DNA from: Stereum hirsutum FP-91666 SS1
Taxonomy: Eukaryota; Basidiomycota; Agaricomycetes; Russulales; Stereaceae
DNA: 64,000 nt
Direction of reading: 5' to 3'
Assembly: GCF_000264905.1 (NCBI RefSeq)
Contig: NW_006763132.1
Location: forward strand, 224,237 to 288,236
Positions within the stretch are counted from its first letter, which is position 1. Every line of letters starts with the position of its first letter. Under the pieces are notes generated by a model, which saw only the letters and a program-made list of their open reading frames with translations, was not told where the DNA came from and searched no databases. Below are positions 33,993 to 46,315 of this stretch, in pieces. The position numbers and the translations under genes are program-made.

Positions 33993-35080
33993 ATGCCTGT
34001 GCCTGTTACCTCTACCTCTTCGCCCACTTCACGAAAACCGAAGTGCTCGAAGCGACATTCGAAGCCTACTTCATCGACGTCCCATTGGCGCAAAACGGCC
34101 GAGACGGAGATTATCAGTCTCGACTCGGAACGTTTCACCAGCGACAGCTCTGACTCTTTCAACGCAGAGCGCATGCGCTGTCAGTAGAAGTACTCGTGCG
34201 CTCTGCATTGACGACAATCATCAGAACGACTTCGAGGGGCACATCGTCAATCATCCTGTCGAAAAGTTCCACATACTTAGATCTCGGGGACGCCACGCTC
34301 GAAAAGAGGACACCGATCGTGGGATAATGGAGACCGACGAGACTGATACAATTCCGTCGATCGCTAGAGCGGGGTTATGGCTGGAGGAAAGCAGGGCGTC
34401 GTCATCGGTGCGTTTGTCTCCTATAACCACTTGGAGAGCGTTACTTGTGGTGCTCTCGATTTTCTGCGTGGTGCGAAGAAAAAGCAGGATAGCCGAATAG
34501 TTATTTTGCTGTTGTTGATCTATCGTTTGCATCTTTCATACCAGTCTCCACCGGCCCGCCTCTTCAGTAAACACATCTCCGATACTATTTTCTTGCTTTG
34601 TACCTGGACCTCGTCCACTCCCAAGTAGTTGAGGCACAACTGCCCGCCACAACGACACATCAATCGGTGCGTGGACGACTACAACTAGGTTATGCCGCCC
34701 ATCCCTGATAGCAGCCTTGTCGCGACCATCTTGAGCCTGGTCGCAGAAGAGAGGAACGACGCAGACAGAACGACCAGCTCCCCGACATAAGCGGCCACTT
34801 ATGGGGAACCATCTTATCGAGGTGCTACGGCGGATTCGAACGAACACCACCATGAACGGCAGACGGGTCCATCTCGCTTTGCTGTCGAATACCTGATGAC
34901 TTCGCGAATGCACGACATAGAGGAGAACACAGGATAAAACTCTTCGTGGTCTTACAGAGGAGGCGGTTGTTCTGAGGAAGAAGGTGCGGGATTGAAACAC
35001 GGAGCGGCGGCCTTGGAGCGCTGCGTTCACAGAGAGGTATAGACTTCTGGCTACGACCGTGTCGAGGTCAATGGGGGTTA
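33993..35080 (+). pseudogene. Decayed paralogue of the coiled-coil gene at 47286
   Basis: The start MPVPVTSTSSPTSRKPK, KTAETEIISLDSE and SDSSDSFNAER match the intact copy, as does the upstream TATA region (gtctataaactggcacc, about 33902). After NAERMR the frame meets stops. Later pieces still align: DFEGHIVNHPVEKF-like codons near 34230, ttcataccagtctccaccggcccgcctcttcag near 34537, and the EYLMTSRMHDI region near 34890. About 700 bp present in the intact gene between its exon 2 and the SPPARLF region are missing here. The remnant ends near 35080 with gtcgaggtcaatggggg, as in the intact gene. Confidence 0.82.
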
Positions 35081-35100
35081 ATTCTTATATCATGACATAT

Positions 35101-35957
35101 TGATTTTGTGCTAATCATTGCTTCATTGTTAGCTCCTTTCTCCAGCCCCAAAATCGAGGAATCGTCTAGACTGGTGACCGAGCCTGAAAATGTGACGGCT
35201 TCGCGAGTACCTGGAATCGTCGGTGAGTACGCCACGATCCTTGTTATGGACACAATAGAGTATGACTCATATCATGGTATTGAACATATTACGGCGCAAA
35301 TTGTCTCGCGGATTGGTGCCACCCAGATGGAGATGGTGCCGGCATGATGCGCTGTCCATTGTTTGAATTCATGAGGAGAAGGCGATGCCAGTTTCGATCT
35401 GGTATGATTTCGTACTAGTACACGAGCGTGATGTCGAATTCCCACTTGATTTCATTCAGTTTGACGAGTTCGCCTCATTTAGTTTGTGTGTCCCGGAACA
35501 AGATGCAGATACCAATGCTAATTATTCGTCGTGTTCGTAACCACGCAGGTTGAACTGATCGCACTCATGGTGGAGTGACCCACGTCTTTACGATTTAGTG
35601 CACGTGTCGACAACAGCACATCGCTGTGGCCTTCGAAGTTTAGCAAGTCATTTCCCTGCATATGTATCATTGTTACGTTCAAAAATACTCCGTGTCATGC
35701 ATGTCCTTTCTAGATCAGTTTCAAGTAACGATTCGGGGAGTTAGGGGAGATCAAGTGATTGATTGTTTCGTGCTCCAGAGTCCACATGCGGAGACTTCGA
35801 ATTTCCGTATGTGCTCTGAGCCATCAATCAATTAGTGTTCACTCTTTCACCCATATCAGAATGCTGGGATACTATCTGATGCTGGGCGAGATGTCCATCA
35901 TGGTCAGTGCTTTATATCCCGCTCTGTAATGATTTCCGCCCTCAACACCGTTCTATC
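35101..35957. other. No gene recognised
   Basis: Flank between the coiled-coil remnant and the DUF6534 gene. A frame at 35108-35347 has no known motif. The last 200 bp should carry the promoter of the next gene. Confidence 0.45.
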
Positions 35958-37339
35958 ATGCCATCCCTCGGCGACACTCTCGGTGCAATCGAGTTTGGAG
36001 TCTTTTTTGCAGCAATATTGTACGGAGTATTACTCGTGCAAGTCTACAACTATTACCAGCAGCACTTCAACGACGGGGTATGGGTCAAGAGTCTGGTAAA
36101 GTCCTTTCCTTTTTGCGTCATACAATATATGATCTCAGTGAGGTCTTCGTTTATCGCAATAGTTGTATTTAGTACTGTAAGTTGTAACATAAGGACGAGT
36201 CCCTTGCATGGCTATGAACTGACCATTCATAGGTTGATTGAAACTACTCATATGGCATTCATCACCGTCTATGTCTATATTGTCACCGTCGAGTACTATG
36301 GCGTGGTCTCCGCCAACGGGACTTTTGCTTGGACTAAATATGTATGGCCACTAGCGTTCTCGGTCACCCTTGCCAATCTCAGTAGTGCGCTTGTCCAGGT
36401 GTGTTGATTTCAATAGGAAGTCCGGGTATCTTGCTAGACTGCTGACTTGGGGACTCAGGGTTTTTTTTCTTACCGAATGTATAGACTATCTATGCGGTGG
36501 TACCTCCCTCTATTCTCGTGGACTTTCATTACTCTTCGATTGGTAGGAGCCATTGCTGCCAGCATCGTCGCTACCAGCAGCGGAGACCTTCTCTCGTTTT
36601 TCGTGGACCATCAACTCTTGATTCTTCTGGGTCAGAGTGCTGGTCTTATCGTCGACATTTTCAACACCATCTGTCTTTGCATTCTTCTTTGGTACCATCA
36701 AAATGTGTCCAACAAGTAGGCCTCTCTCTAGATTGATAAACGCACGGGCTCATTATATTAAACAGGAACCGGGGAACCATCGACAAGTTAATCTTATGGA
36801 CCATTGGTACGCGTTCCTTCTCGTTAACGTTTACATCTGTTCAACGATGTCATGGAACAGAGACAGGTCTGATCACCAGGTATTGTATCTTAAGACGTTC
36901 AAACAAACATCATGTTTTAACTTCCTATATTTACAGCATCTGCTCTACAATAATGATCATCCTCGTGAGTAATTACCTCGTGTTGTCTTCGATCCATATT
37001 CATTTATTTACTATGCTTATGTACTGTCTTTCTGGGTAGATACGTAGAGTACTATCAAATGGTCGGTGCAGTAAACAACTATCCCTTATGCATTCTCATC
37101 GAGACTCTCCCTCCAGCAATCTGGACGGTCTTCATGTTGATCACTGCAAGATGTAAGTTCTCAATTCTTGCTTCTCGGAGTGCACATTGAGTAAACCAGT
37201 TCATACAGTATATTCAAATAGTCTCATGGCAACGTACGATGATTTCCTGGACTCTCGATGCGTATGCTCACCGTTCGATGACAATCAGCCTCAATGGTCG
37301 ATCTTCGCTTCTGCAGTCGGTCAAGGTTATTACCACTAA
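35958..37339 (+). CDS. DUF6534-type multi-span membrane protein (copy b)
   Basis: Starts MPSLGDTLGAIEFGVFFAAI, then YGVLLVQVYNYYQQHFNDGV, a short exon SFIAIVVFST, LIETTHMAFITVYVYIVTVE, WPLAFSVTLANLSSALVQ, GFFSYRMYRLSMRWYLPLF, LLGQSAGLIVDIFNTICLCI, NRGTIDKLILWTIETGLITS, ICSTIMIIL and, in the final exon, LYSNSLMATYDDFLDSR, the DUF6534 signature (usually LYxNSLLATLNxR), with a stop at 37337-37339. The family has about seven membrane helices and no known function. Most junctions are ordinary GT-AG introns; the first intron (about 36090-36135) needs a weak donor to keep frame, so that junction is uncertain. The C-terminal signature is more divergent than in copies a and c. Confidence 0.75.
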
Positions 37340-40300
37340 AGAACTCACCGCCGCAGCCTTGCAAGGAAACCCGAGCACAGGAGTGAGTTCTCTGCCGTAT
37401 TTCCACGATTTTCGGCTGATAGATATACTAGCACGCTATAGAGGTTCATGTCGACATACATCACGATGGTTCCGGAAGAATGGTGGTGAGACCAAGACAT
37501 CGATAACGCCAAATTAGCGACGACACTTACATACTTGGACTGAAATAACAGGGCCCTGGACAGCATTCTGACATTGAACTTGGTAGCCTTCATCGAGATG
37601 GATCAAATGAGACGAAATGAGGCCGTTCTCGCTATACAAGCACTTCAAGAATGCCTATGACCAATCACGATTCGGTGACATACTTAGATGCTAAATAAGA
37701 ACTGTATTCATATGTATGAGGCGACAATTAGAGACATCTCACGATGTTCATGGAGCTGGACAGACGTACTATACTAGGAGAGGCCGTCCCAGCTGAAAGT
37801 TCCCGCTGCGCTCAGTACGAACTTATGCACAAGCAGCCGGGGTAACCTCAAAGGAGGGTTATGTATATGTACATATCCGCAGAGGTGAGCCCATCGCAAG
37901 GTTGGACTTTGGAAGAGGCGTTTTGGAAGGCGGGAAATATAAAACGTAGGTGATTGTGGAACAGAAACATGAATGAAGTAGAACATCGATTCTCTGCGAT
38001 AAGTTAACTTACAATGCGATACTGATGCTGACTAAGTTACCTATCACGCGACGAGCTCGAGGCATGTCAGCCACGTGGAAAGGCAAATTCCCGCCGGTGC
38101 TTCAGCCGCTGAGCAACCTTCGAGATTGTGTATCCGATGCTTGCTCGCTCACTCCTCCATGTCCCCACTGTCAACTTCAACCTTGTCATAGCCCACACCC
38201 TCCACGTTACGTTCTTTCCGTCAGACTACTGGAAATGTACTTACTGCAACCGTTTCTACTCGATGTCTCTCGCCGTCCATAATTTGCAGTCTCCGAGTCG
38301 TCGCAATCCCGCTATCTATCTCAGTACCAGAAATCTTTAAAATAGTGAGCATATACTGTCAGTTGCAAAATACAAAGTGAAATCAGCTTCGTACCTTCGC
38401 ATTTTCCCGCAGACTCGTTGTTTGCGCGCTACGTCGTCGTGGCAACCACGTACCGCCACCCTCTGAACTACTTATGGGACTCAGGGCTCGTCGAACATTC
38501 GAAGAATAACGGTTACGCGATGGAGAGGACTGAGACGGTGGCTGAGGACCATCGCATAGAGTGACTAGATGCTTAACATACATCCCAGAACAACCGAGCG
38601 TGAGCAGATGCGAGATTTATCGGCGCCCGTGGTTTCTTACCTTTCCACCACCTCGCCCCTTTTCTTTTGATATCTCGCCCAAACTCGTCACGTCTTCCGT
38701 TGATTTTATAGGCGCTGATGCCATTGTTCCAGACGTATCAGGCTTAGATTGTACATGGAGTCCTTGATGTGCGAAGGTGTTGTCTGGGAGAAGGTTTTGG
38801 TGAGGATTCTGATGCTGGGGTGCGGTCCAGTATATCGGCGTGAATAACGTTCTTGGCTGGGTACCATTTCGGAATACGCGGTGCTTTCTCCCTGCGAAGG
38901 ATGTTAGCGCGTCCTTTTCCAGTGTCCTGAAGTGATTTCACCCATCCCCCCTCAGCACTGGAACTTTTTGTTCAAGTACATGGAGAGTCAGGACGGGCGA
39001 TCCTGGTGGTTACCGTCATGACCTGCCCCTTTGCCGTCCATGACCTCTGCTGCTGGGAAGTGATGCACGCAGACGTGTCCACGCAGACCACTACTGTAAG
39101 ACAGGAGAGCTCTAACGGCTACATATCCTTGTTTTTGGGCGCTACCTGCCTCTGATCGCGCCGGGACGTATACTACTAGGAGACTATTACTATGTGACGG
39201 CTTGCAAGGAATCTGGGGTACTGTCTTCTAGATCACGAAGCATCCTTGTCGTCTATATCCACAAACATCAGTCTGTCTATAATGACGGATTTTACATCTT
39301 TGCTGTAACCGCATCTGGAAATCGTTGCGTATCGTCAGTCTCGGCAACACGTCCGGTATCATCGCAGTGTATTTCGTCGGCCTTCTCTTCATATCCCGCG
39401 CTGTCTTGGACTACATCCAATCATTACGTTCCGCTTCTCCGTCCTCACGCACTGTACAGTTTCCCGGCGTGCTGTACTCATCCGCAGCTCAGGCAGAGAA
39501 GCGAGCTGCGCGGCTCACTGTGCTGATCTTGAATACTCCTTCGAACCCTTGTCAGAGATGCGAGGCATGAAGGAGTCGATGGGACGACCGGGAGTCATCC
39601 TGGGTGGTAGACCATCATTGACATTTCACTCTGACGTGAATCCATCCGTACCTGATCATTTGTGTAGTCGACCGTATCCGCCTCTCTCTAAGCGCGTGGA
39701 AGACTGATGATATTGAGCTCCCGTTCAAGTGGCTCCGTGCAGGAATGGTAGCGCTCTGATACTCGGATTACTACGACCAGTTAGTTCATGCCTCACTCAT
39801 ATACGAGCATATTGCCGGATGGGCAGCATTTTTTGCGCTGTTGAGCAGCACCCCTTCCTATGAATGTTTGACTCGTGCTGACCGAATATCTGCCTACAGA
39901 GATATTTGGAAGTCAAGTGCTCGATGATCAAACGTAGCCACGGAAGCGAGCAGTCACTTGGCGGTATGGCGGTTTCCATCCATGGAAACGGAAACGGAGA
40001 CAATCGAGCATACGGGCCAGGTGCTAGACTGTGCTAACTTGATGAATATCATCCTCTATCGGGTCTCTTCGAAAGACGCCTTCTCCAAGCGTATGATTAT
40101 TCATGATCAGGAAGAGTTGCATGCTTGCAGCTGATATATCAAAAACATCATTCGCGCTAACCACCCAAAGGCCGTCCAGTACTATATCAGGTGCGACGCA
40201 TGTATAGAAAACTGATTGTGGCTTTCGATATGGAAACCATATTCAGCCCTACCTTGATCTTGATGCTAAGTACCACCCTTGATCTCACGCGTCCTATTGG

Positions 40301-40414
40301 GTGGTCAAGTGTAAAGTTTCCTGTGGGATTCCTTTCCAACTTTTCCTGTCCCTCTTCTTCCTCACTCGTCCATCCTCCCAATCCGCTCCTTCTGACTTCT
40401 CGAAGTCACAGACC
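37340..40414. other. Long gap, no gene recognised
   Basis: About 3 kb between DUF6534 copy b and OMT-5. Frames at 38128-38340, 39194-39526 and 39325-39570 were read and show nothing convincing. A short phrase near 39555-39615 resembles the MRGVASMLPRDDILHG exon end of OMT-5, but the similarity is too weak to call a fragment. The region before 40415 should contain the OMT-5 promoter. Confidence 0.45.
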
Positions 40415-42354
40415 ATGGCATCGACACTCGCTCAGCTTGCGATATTGATAAGTGACTCAGTCCAAGTCATTGAGTCTCACTGCGCCACTACAGGGCTCGA
40501 CGTGCCCAGTCTCGATGCGCCGTTTCATCCATCCTCTGAAGCATTCCGCATGGATCGCACAGTCTCTGAAGCCATTAGTATCATTTCTATCGCAGCAAAT
40601 CAGCTCAATGCTATACTGCAGCCTCCTCATGTATCTGCCATGCAGATATCCTTAGGTGTACGTATCGTCCAGCGCTATCAGTGATGACTATGCTCACGAT
40701 TACACTAGCATTACCAGTCTGCCGCAATGCATGCGTTGCTCGAGGGGAACACGGTTGAGATTCTGAGGGAGGCGGGTCCACAGGTGAGATTAAGCATGTT
40801 CTTCAAAAATTTGGTACATAATCGTGCTCTAGGGACTTCATGTGGATGAAATATCTTCGAAGAATGGTATTGACTCGAAGAAGCAAGGTTCGTATGCTCT
40901 GTATGCAGGTCGTGCGAGATAGGTCTTAACTATTTTGTTCATAGCAAGACTGCTTCGTTATCTCGCGACCAAACTAGTGTTCCGTGAAGTAAGGCCCGAC
41001 ACCTTTGCCAACAATCGCATTTCATCAGTGTTCGACACGGGCAAGTCAACTGATACTCTGCGTCTCAGGTATGTTCCGTATGATCATCGTGGAGCAGACA
41101 TACCAAACACTTCCCACAGTCCCACAGAGAGAAATGTTGGATTCAACGCTATCATCAATCACGGGTTAGTGCCAACCATGCTCGCCTGAGATTACGTCTC
41201 ATTTTGTTCTGTCGCAGTCTTGTTGAAGGGATGCTCGCAACGTCATGTCTATCGGAAAACCTCCTCGATCCTTTGACTGCATATTCTGAAGAGCCCACTG
41301 CATCGCCATGGAACAGAAGCACAGGCGCTACCGTTCCGTATTGGTCGTACATTCAGCAATCAGGACAAGAGATCCGCTTGCAGCGTTTCAGTAACGCGAT
41401 GCGCGGAGTGGCCTCCATGTTGCCACGTGACGATATCTTGCACGGTAAGACCGCATCTGGAACTGTATTGTATCGATGCTAATGTGTTTTGTTGAACAAG
41501 GGTTTGACTGGACGACTTTACGTGCCGGGGATATCGTTGTAGATGTAGGTTCCGGCGTGGGTGCGACCTCGCTTGTTCTCGCCAAAGCGCATCCTCAGAT
41601 AAACATCATTTTGCAAGATGAGCAGCCAATTTTGGATGAGGCAATGAGGGTGCGTGGAACTGCCTCTGTTTCGTTGACAAAATCTGACGAGTACGACCTT
41701 TAGGTGTGGGACATTGAGTTTCAGGCAGCCATAGAATCTGATCGTGTTCGGATGCAAGGTACGTCTCCGTCCAGCCACGCTCCCATATGATCATTTACAT
41801 TTCTCCGTTTCATTCTGTAAGCCCACGACTTTTTCACCGATCAACCCGTAAAGAATGCTTCCGTTTTTCTTCTCAAGAATATCATCCACGATTGGTCCGA
41901 TTCCTATGCTAAGAATATCTTGACTCGTCTCCGCGACGTCGCTACCTCCGATACGAGGCTCCTCCTTGTGGAGAGTCTCATTGAATACGCTTGCAAAGTC
42001 TCCCCGCGTGACGTCGACGATCCCACCCAGATTCCTGGTGCAAGTCCTTCTCAGGCTCCAGAGCCATTGCTAGCCAACTTTGGTGATATAAACATCATGC
42101 AATACATCACCGACGTGTCGGTACGTCTCCTGAATATAACTCTGCTCTTCCATCGTTGTCATCTATCAGTTTTTCGCTCACTATGGGACCGACCTGACCC
42201 TGTTTTTCCCATTCAGATGCTTCTATTGCATAACTCACAGGAGCGAACGATCGGTCATTTTGTCAATTTGTTGGGCGAGAGCGGTTGGAAAATTCGGAAC
42301 GTTTACAGGCCTAGTAGTTCGTTCCTTCAACAGATTGAGGCTGTTCCTATATGA
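40415..42354 (+). CDS. SAM-dependent O-methyltransferase (OMT-5), intact
   Basis: About 483 aa in nine exons. The start MASTLAQLAILISDSVQVIE opens an exon ending AMQISLG. Next come HALLEGNTVEILREAGPQ, GLHVDEISSKNGIDSKKQ, ARLLRYLATKLVFREVRPDT, LVEGMLATSCLSENLLDPL, FDWTTLRAGDIVVDVGSGVG (SAM loop), VWDIEFQAAIESDRVRMQ, AHDFFTDQPVKNASVFLLKN with IIHDWSDSYAKNIL (catalytic-type His), and MLLLHNSQERTIGHFVNLLG with a stop at 42352-42354. Compared with OMT-2/3, the N-terminal exons are fused and the segment after the FDTGKS stretch is different, so substrate choice may differ. It is the only intact member of its subfamily here; OMT-4 is a decayed copy of the same block. The substrate is unknown; a phenolic metabolite is likely. 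Confidence 0.92.
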
Positions 42355-42740
42355 TGACGTTGATGATCAGTGGAAGAATTATGTGCAGTATGTGGTTTTG
42401 GTAAGAGAGTGATGACTTTGAGAGCAACAAACGCAGAACGGGGGCGATTGATAGCATTCCAATATAGACTAGACTTTAGTGTAACCGAGTGATTTGTCAC
42501 GCTTATGAAGCTCCGAGTTCCCATCCACATTGCCTCGACTCGCAGACGAACGTATGAGCAGAGAGGCTCGAGAGGCTTTGATTGTGGATTCTCAGTGCAA
42601 CAATTGTTTCTGACGCAGTAGCTATTCCAGTCATTGTTTCAGAAATACATCGGACTGCGAGGCGGCCGGGAAGCGACGCATCCAGTTCTGGATTATTGGT
42701 GTCAGTTTAATGCTTGTGCATTATTTATTGCGACCCTCGC
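42355..42740 (+). repeat. 3' flank of OMT-5, shared with OMT-4
   Basis: Aligns with 27126-27455 after OMT-4 (shared ttgcctcgactcgcagac, agaaatacat, gcggccgggaagcgac-type strings). It marks the right end of the duplicated block. After about 42740 the two loci diverge. The remaining gap to 43165 has no gene. Confidence 0.72.
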
Positions 42741-43165
42741 ATGCACCATCATTGTCCTGCGGAGTCAGGGAAGGATGTGTACGGGGTGTGCCCATGTGTG
42801 CCATTACTCATGAGTATTAGGCGGATCGTTCATTTTATACATGGGCTGGACAGTAGCAGTTGGTTTCGACTCATTGATGAGCACTGTCTGTTATCCATGG
42901 TGTATTCCACCGGTACACAGAATATAAAAATTGATTGACAGAGAGCAGCTTATACAACCTTCTTCCCCGAGTTCGACGCGTCACTTCGAGCTAGATTCAC
43001 TCATAAATAGCATGATATGCAAAACATGGTACATAGGAGACGGAAGAAGGCTCTCTCTTAATCTTTCCGCAACCCTCGTACAACGAATTCGTATATGTTC
43101 TCATGTAAGAGCGTCTTAAACGTCGTGTGCAGAGATCTTCAAGTCGCTCAGACGCGCATTGAGTA

Positions 43166-44869
43166 TCAGAGATAATTTCGTGGATAATATAAACATACCT
43201 CATCCGCAGTATACGCACTTCCCGCAACCTCGGGCTTGAGTGGTAGTGCCTTCATACCCAACATATTGTCTTCAAAAGAATGTCCCCTTCGTACGGCCAT
43301 ACTGAGTCTCTGGGCCACATGGCTGTTGCTGGAATCGGGAGCATTGTGAGGCAAATTGACTGTGCTGAGGATATCCGCACTGATGTAGTCGCGTTGGTCC
43401 ATGTGTCGGCGGAGGCCGACACGGTTGTTGAACGTCACAAGGAGCGCATTGGAGTACCTACTCTTCATAGTCAGGGATCAAAATAGGGGATGGAGTGAGC
43501 TAGAACCTACAGTTTTCCGATCACAAGGGTGCTGTAGAGAAATTGAGTTAGATATACTACAGTCTTTGCAAAAACGAAATACACACGGAGTTATGAAATA
43601 GAAGTAATGCTAGTGATGTCAGTGCGCGACCAACGTCTGAGGAAATGAAATTGTACCTGTTCCGAGACGAACATGGCTAGCGAGACAATAGCGACACTCG
43701 CTGAAAATATTTCTTGTCAGTTTTCCAACTGGATAGGTCTGCGAGGACTGCACCTGTGATAGCATTCGTCTCAACGGTTAGACGGACGATTCTCCCGAAG
43801 ACATCCTTGGTTGCTGAATGAACCGCATTCCTAGCCCTGTAAAACTGTCAAACAAAATCAATAAGTGGTATGCGCACTATCCGGAAGAAATACCGGTTCG
43901 TACCAGGAACGTCATGGTTACTGCAATCATCATATCGGCCAAAGACGCTCCTGCAAGCCATAACTGGGCACACGTGAGATGGGAGAGCTGTGCATACCAG
44001 ATAAACGTTACTTACATATTGTGGCCCCCGAGCGCCGGTAACATCGGCAAGATTTCCGCGTTTCAAAGCCTACATGCATGCTTCAATGCAATGTCGTCGA
44101 ACGATATGTTGCCCACTCACAAATGCTGCCCCCCAGATACCACCAGCAGTCTGCGCGACTGAGATCTGACACCACATCATTTATCAATAATACTTTTGAT
44201 CACCGAAATTGGCCATGAAACGTACCACGGCTATTCCTATGCTCAGAGGCAATAGCGACCTTTGTACCACCCAAATACGGTGACAGTAGAAAAGCTGCAC
44301 TGCGAGAGAGGATATACTTCCAAGCATAGGAGTATCGACTGGAGATATATATGTGGCCGTCAATTTGTTCAAGTCTCCGAATCCTTGAGCGAACCAGAAG
44401 CAAAGGTCGGACATGACCGTGCAAGCTTGTGCCGTCTCAACCAAGTATATTCCGTAGACTGCAACCGTACAACTGAGTGCCTGCCGAGATCAAAGATGAT
44501 AAAAGAGTATGCTGACCTAGTATCTTGATCCGTTTACTGTCCGTCGGGAACGAAGAGTAGTATATGTCTGTCAAATGTGCATGTCAACACGACCAAGTTA
44601 TTGCGGATGATATTCGATGCGTATGCTTACAAACTTGTACTGTGAGTATCCCAAATAAAAACCAATTTAAGACTATTCCGACCAACTAGATCAGGTATAA
44701 ACGATCTCGGTCAATTGTGACAGGAGATATGGTAAGATGATTTTGGATCACCATGGGGATTGTTCTGTGATTTACTAATGAGATAAATATGCACAGCGAA
44801 ATGAAACAAGGCCACACACAAGTTGCTAATGTCCGGAGGGATGGTGGGAAGTGAAGTAGAGTCGGACAT
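43166..44869 (-). CDS. DUF6534-type multi-span membrane protein (copy c)
   Basis: On minus from 44869: MSDSTSLPTIPPDISNL, then LVGIVLNWFLFGILTVQV, YIYYSSFPTDSKRIKIL, VYGIYLVETAQACTVMSDL, FAQGFGDLNKLTATYISPVD and TPMLGSISSLAVQLFYCHRI, ISVAQTAGGIWGAAF, LWLAGASLADMMIAVTMT, RARNAVHSATKDVFGRIVRL, SVAIVSLAMFVSEQ and LYSNALLVTFNNRVGLR before a polar tail. The TYISPxDTPM motif and LYSNALLVTFNNR are clear DUF6534 marks. Introns are 45-60 bp and phases fit, so the gene looks intact. The function is unknown; about seven membrane helices are expected. The stop at 43166 assumes the last GTATGT is not used as a donor. Confidence 0.82.
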
Positions 44870-46315
44870 GATGTGGCTCAACAGTGTGTATCAGCAACGC
44901 TGGTCCAAATTACCTATAAAGCAACCACTGTAATGTAGGCCTTATATGCGAGGCGCGCGCTAGGTACGTACAGAGGGGTCGCGTCTTCTCATACAGATTA
45001 ATCAACATCATGGAGCTTGCGCCTCATCAATCATTGAAATGACAGCAAATATGGAAAACGTACGTAGGGCATCGTCCATGGATCGCACATGTCACGGAAA
45101 GTGCGATGTTTGGGCGGGATAAAGCACATCGCCTATCGTTTATGGCCTTCACCTCACCATTCGACAATGATCAAGAGCCAAAACTGCGTACCAGTTTTTC
45201 TTCCAATGTCCCCCGTTGCTTGTGCACGAATATAGTCATATGCACAGCGACGATATGCAGACAGCACACACGTGTTAAGTCTAAATGAAGTTAGTATCAC
45301 ACTTCATCGATTCATCATTCTTCGCCTTTACTGTTGTGACAAGTTCCGATCCAGCAATTCCAGAGTCGACTATCGGGTATATTTAAGGCTTCAAGATCCC
45401 CTGATAGACCTTTCACAAAGGACATGAAACGTATTATTGATTTCTGTAACCATGGGTGACGAAACAGTGACCGAAAACCTTTCGACTTCCCTAAGAGCAG
45501 GTCGACGGGCTTTATTCGATCGGCGCTGCCCGCACAAGGTCACGGGCGAGAGTGTAAGGACGTCTGCATGCATCTATGTGCAGTGAATCGACTGCTTCCA
45601 CGACGTGCAGAAAAGGGAAAAATACCTGCCTTCATACAGAATCAGAATACCGCGTGCCATGGCCCCTTTCAAGTGGGCACCAACCCGACTTCCCCAGTTG
45701 GATATTAGTCCACGCCATCTTTCCACCTATTTCATTGGAGCATCAGAAAGACCGGACCATCTGGTATCAATACAAAGGATCCCGATTCCCGATTCAGAAG
45801 AATGAGCCACTGGCAGGTCACTCGGTGATGGTGGTGGCACCCGCCATCTTTGCACCCCTTTTGTATGATCGAACAAGAATAGTACACCGACCATTTACGA
45901 GTGTTATGTTCGAAAATGCGGATTACACAAAATAGAGCAACCACTCCGAGGTATGCCATTTTCGTTATATAATGGCACACCCGACCTATGCTTCGGCGTC
46001 TATGACATTTTCGAATGATGTTTAGCTCCAGGATATAGTCCTGAAATTTTGATTATGTAGTAGAAGCTTGGTGTAAATACCGTACCAGTAATTATGAGCA
46101 CAGGATATATGCCACACACGTTGCAAGGTAAATGATGTCTCGCAACTTGAACTTGTATCATATAGTCACGAAAAATGGCGTTACCTTCGATATTGCTTCG
46201 ATTTAGTAGATGTGTGTTACGTCGTACAACAGTTTTGAGACGGAGCACTTTCAATGGAGGACCAGGAAGTGAGTAAACCGTTTTCCTGAAACCCGGAACC
46301 GTGTCGGGCGGTCAA
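44870..46315. other. No gene recognised
   Basis: Between DUF6534 copy c and the MITE. Minus-strand frames at 45732-45980 and 46000-46254 are open but have no family signature or credible splice series. Nothing else seen. Confidence 0.45.

Noticed and set aside
38128..38340. Frame containing CTYCNRFYSMSLAVHN, resembling half a C2H2 zinc finger
   Set aside because: Only one Cys pair and one His at wrong spacing; no repeat of the finger.
39325..39620. Possible fragment of an OMT (a phrase like MRGMKESMGRPGVILGG)
   Set aside because: Only about 16 residues align loosely with OMT-5 and the neighbouring exons are absent; likely chance.
45732..46254. Minus-strand frames near the MITE
   Set aside because: Open but without recognisable domains, and codon use is not distinct from flanking non-coding DNA.
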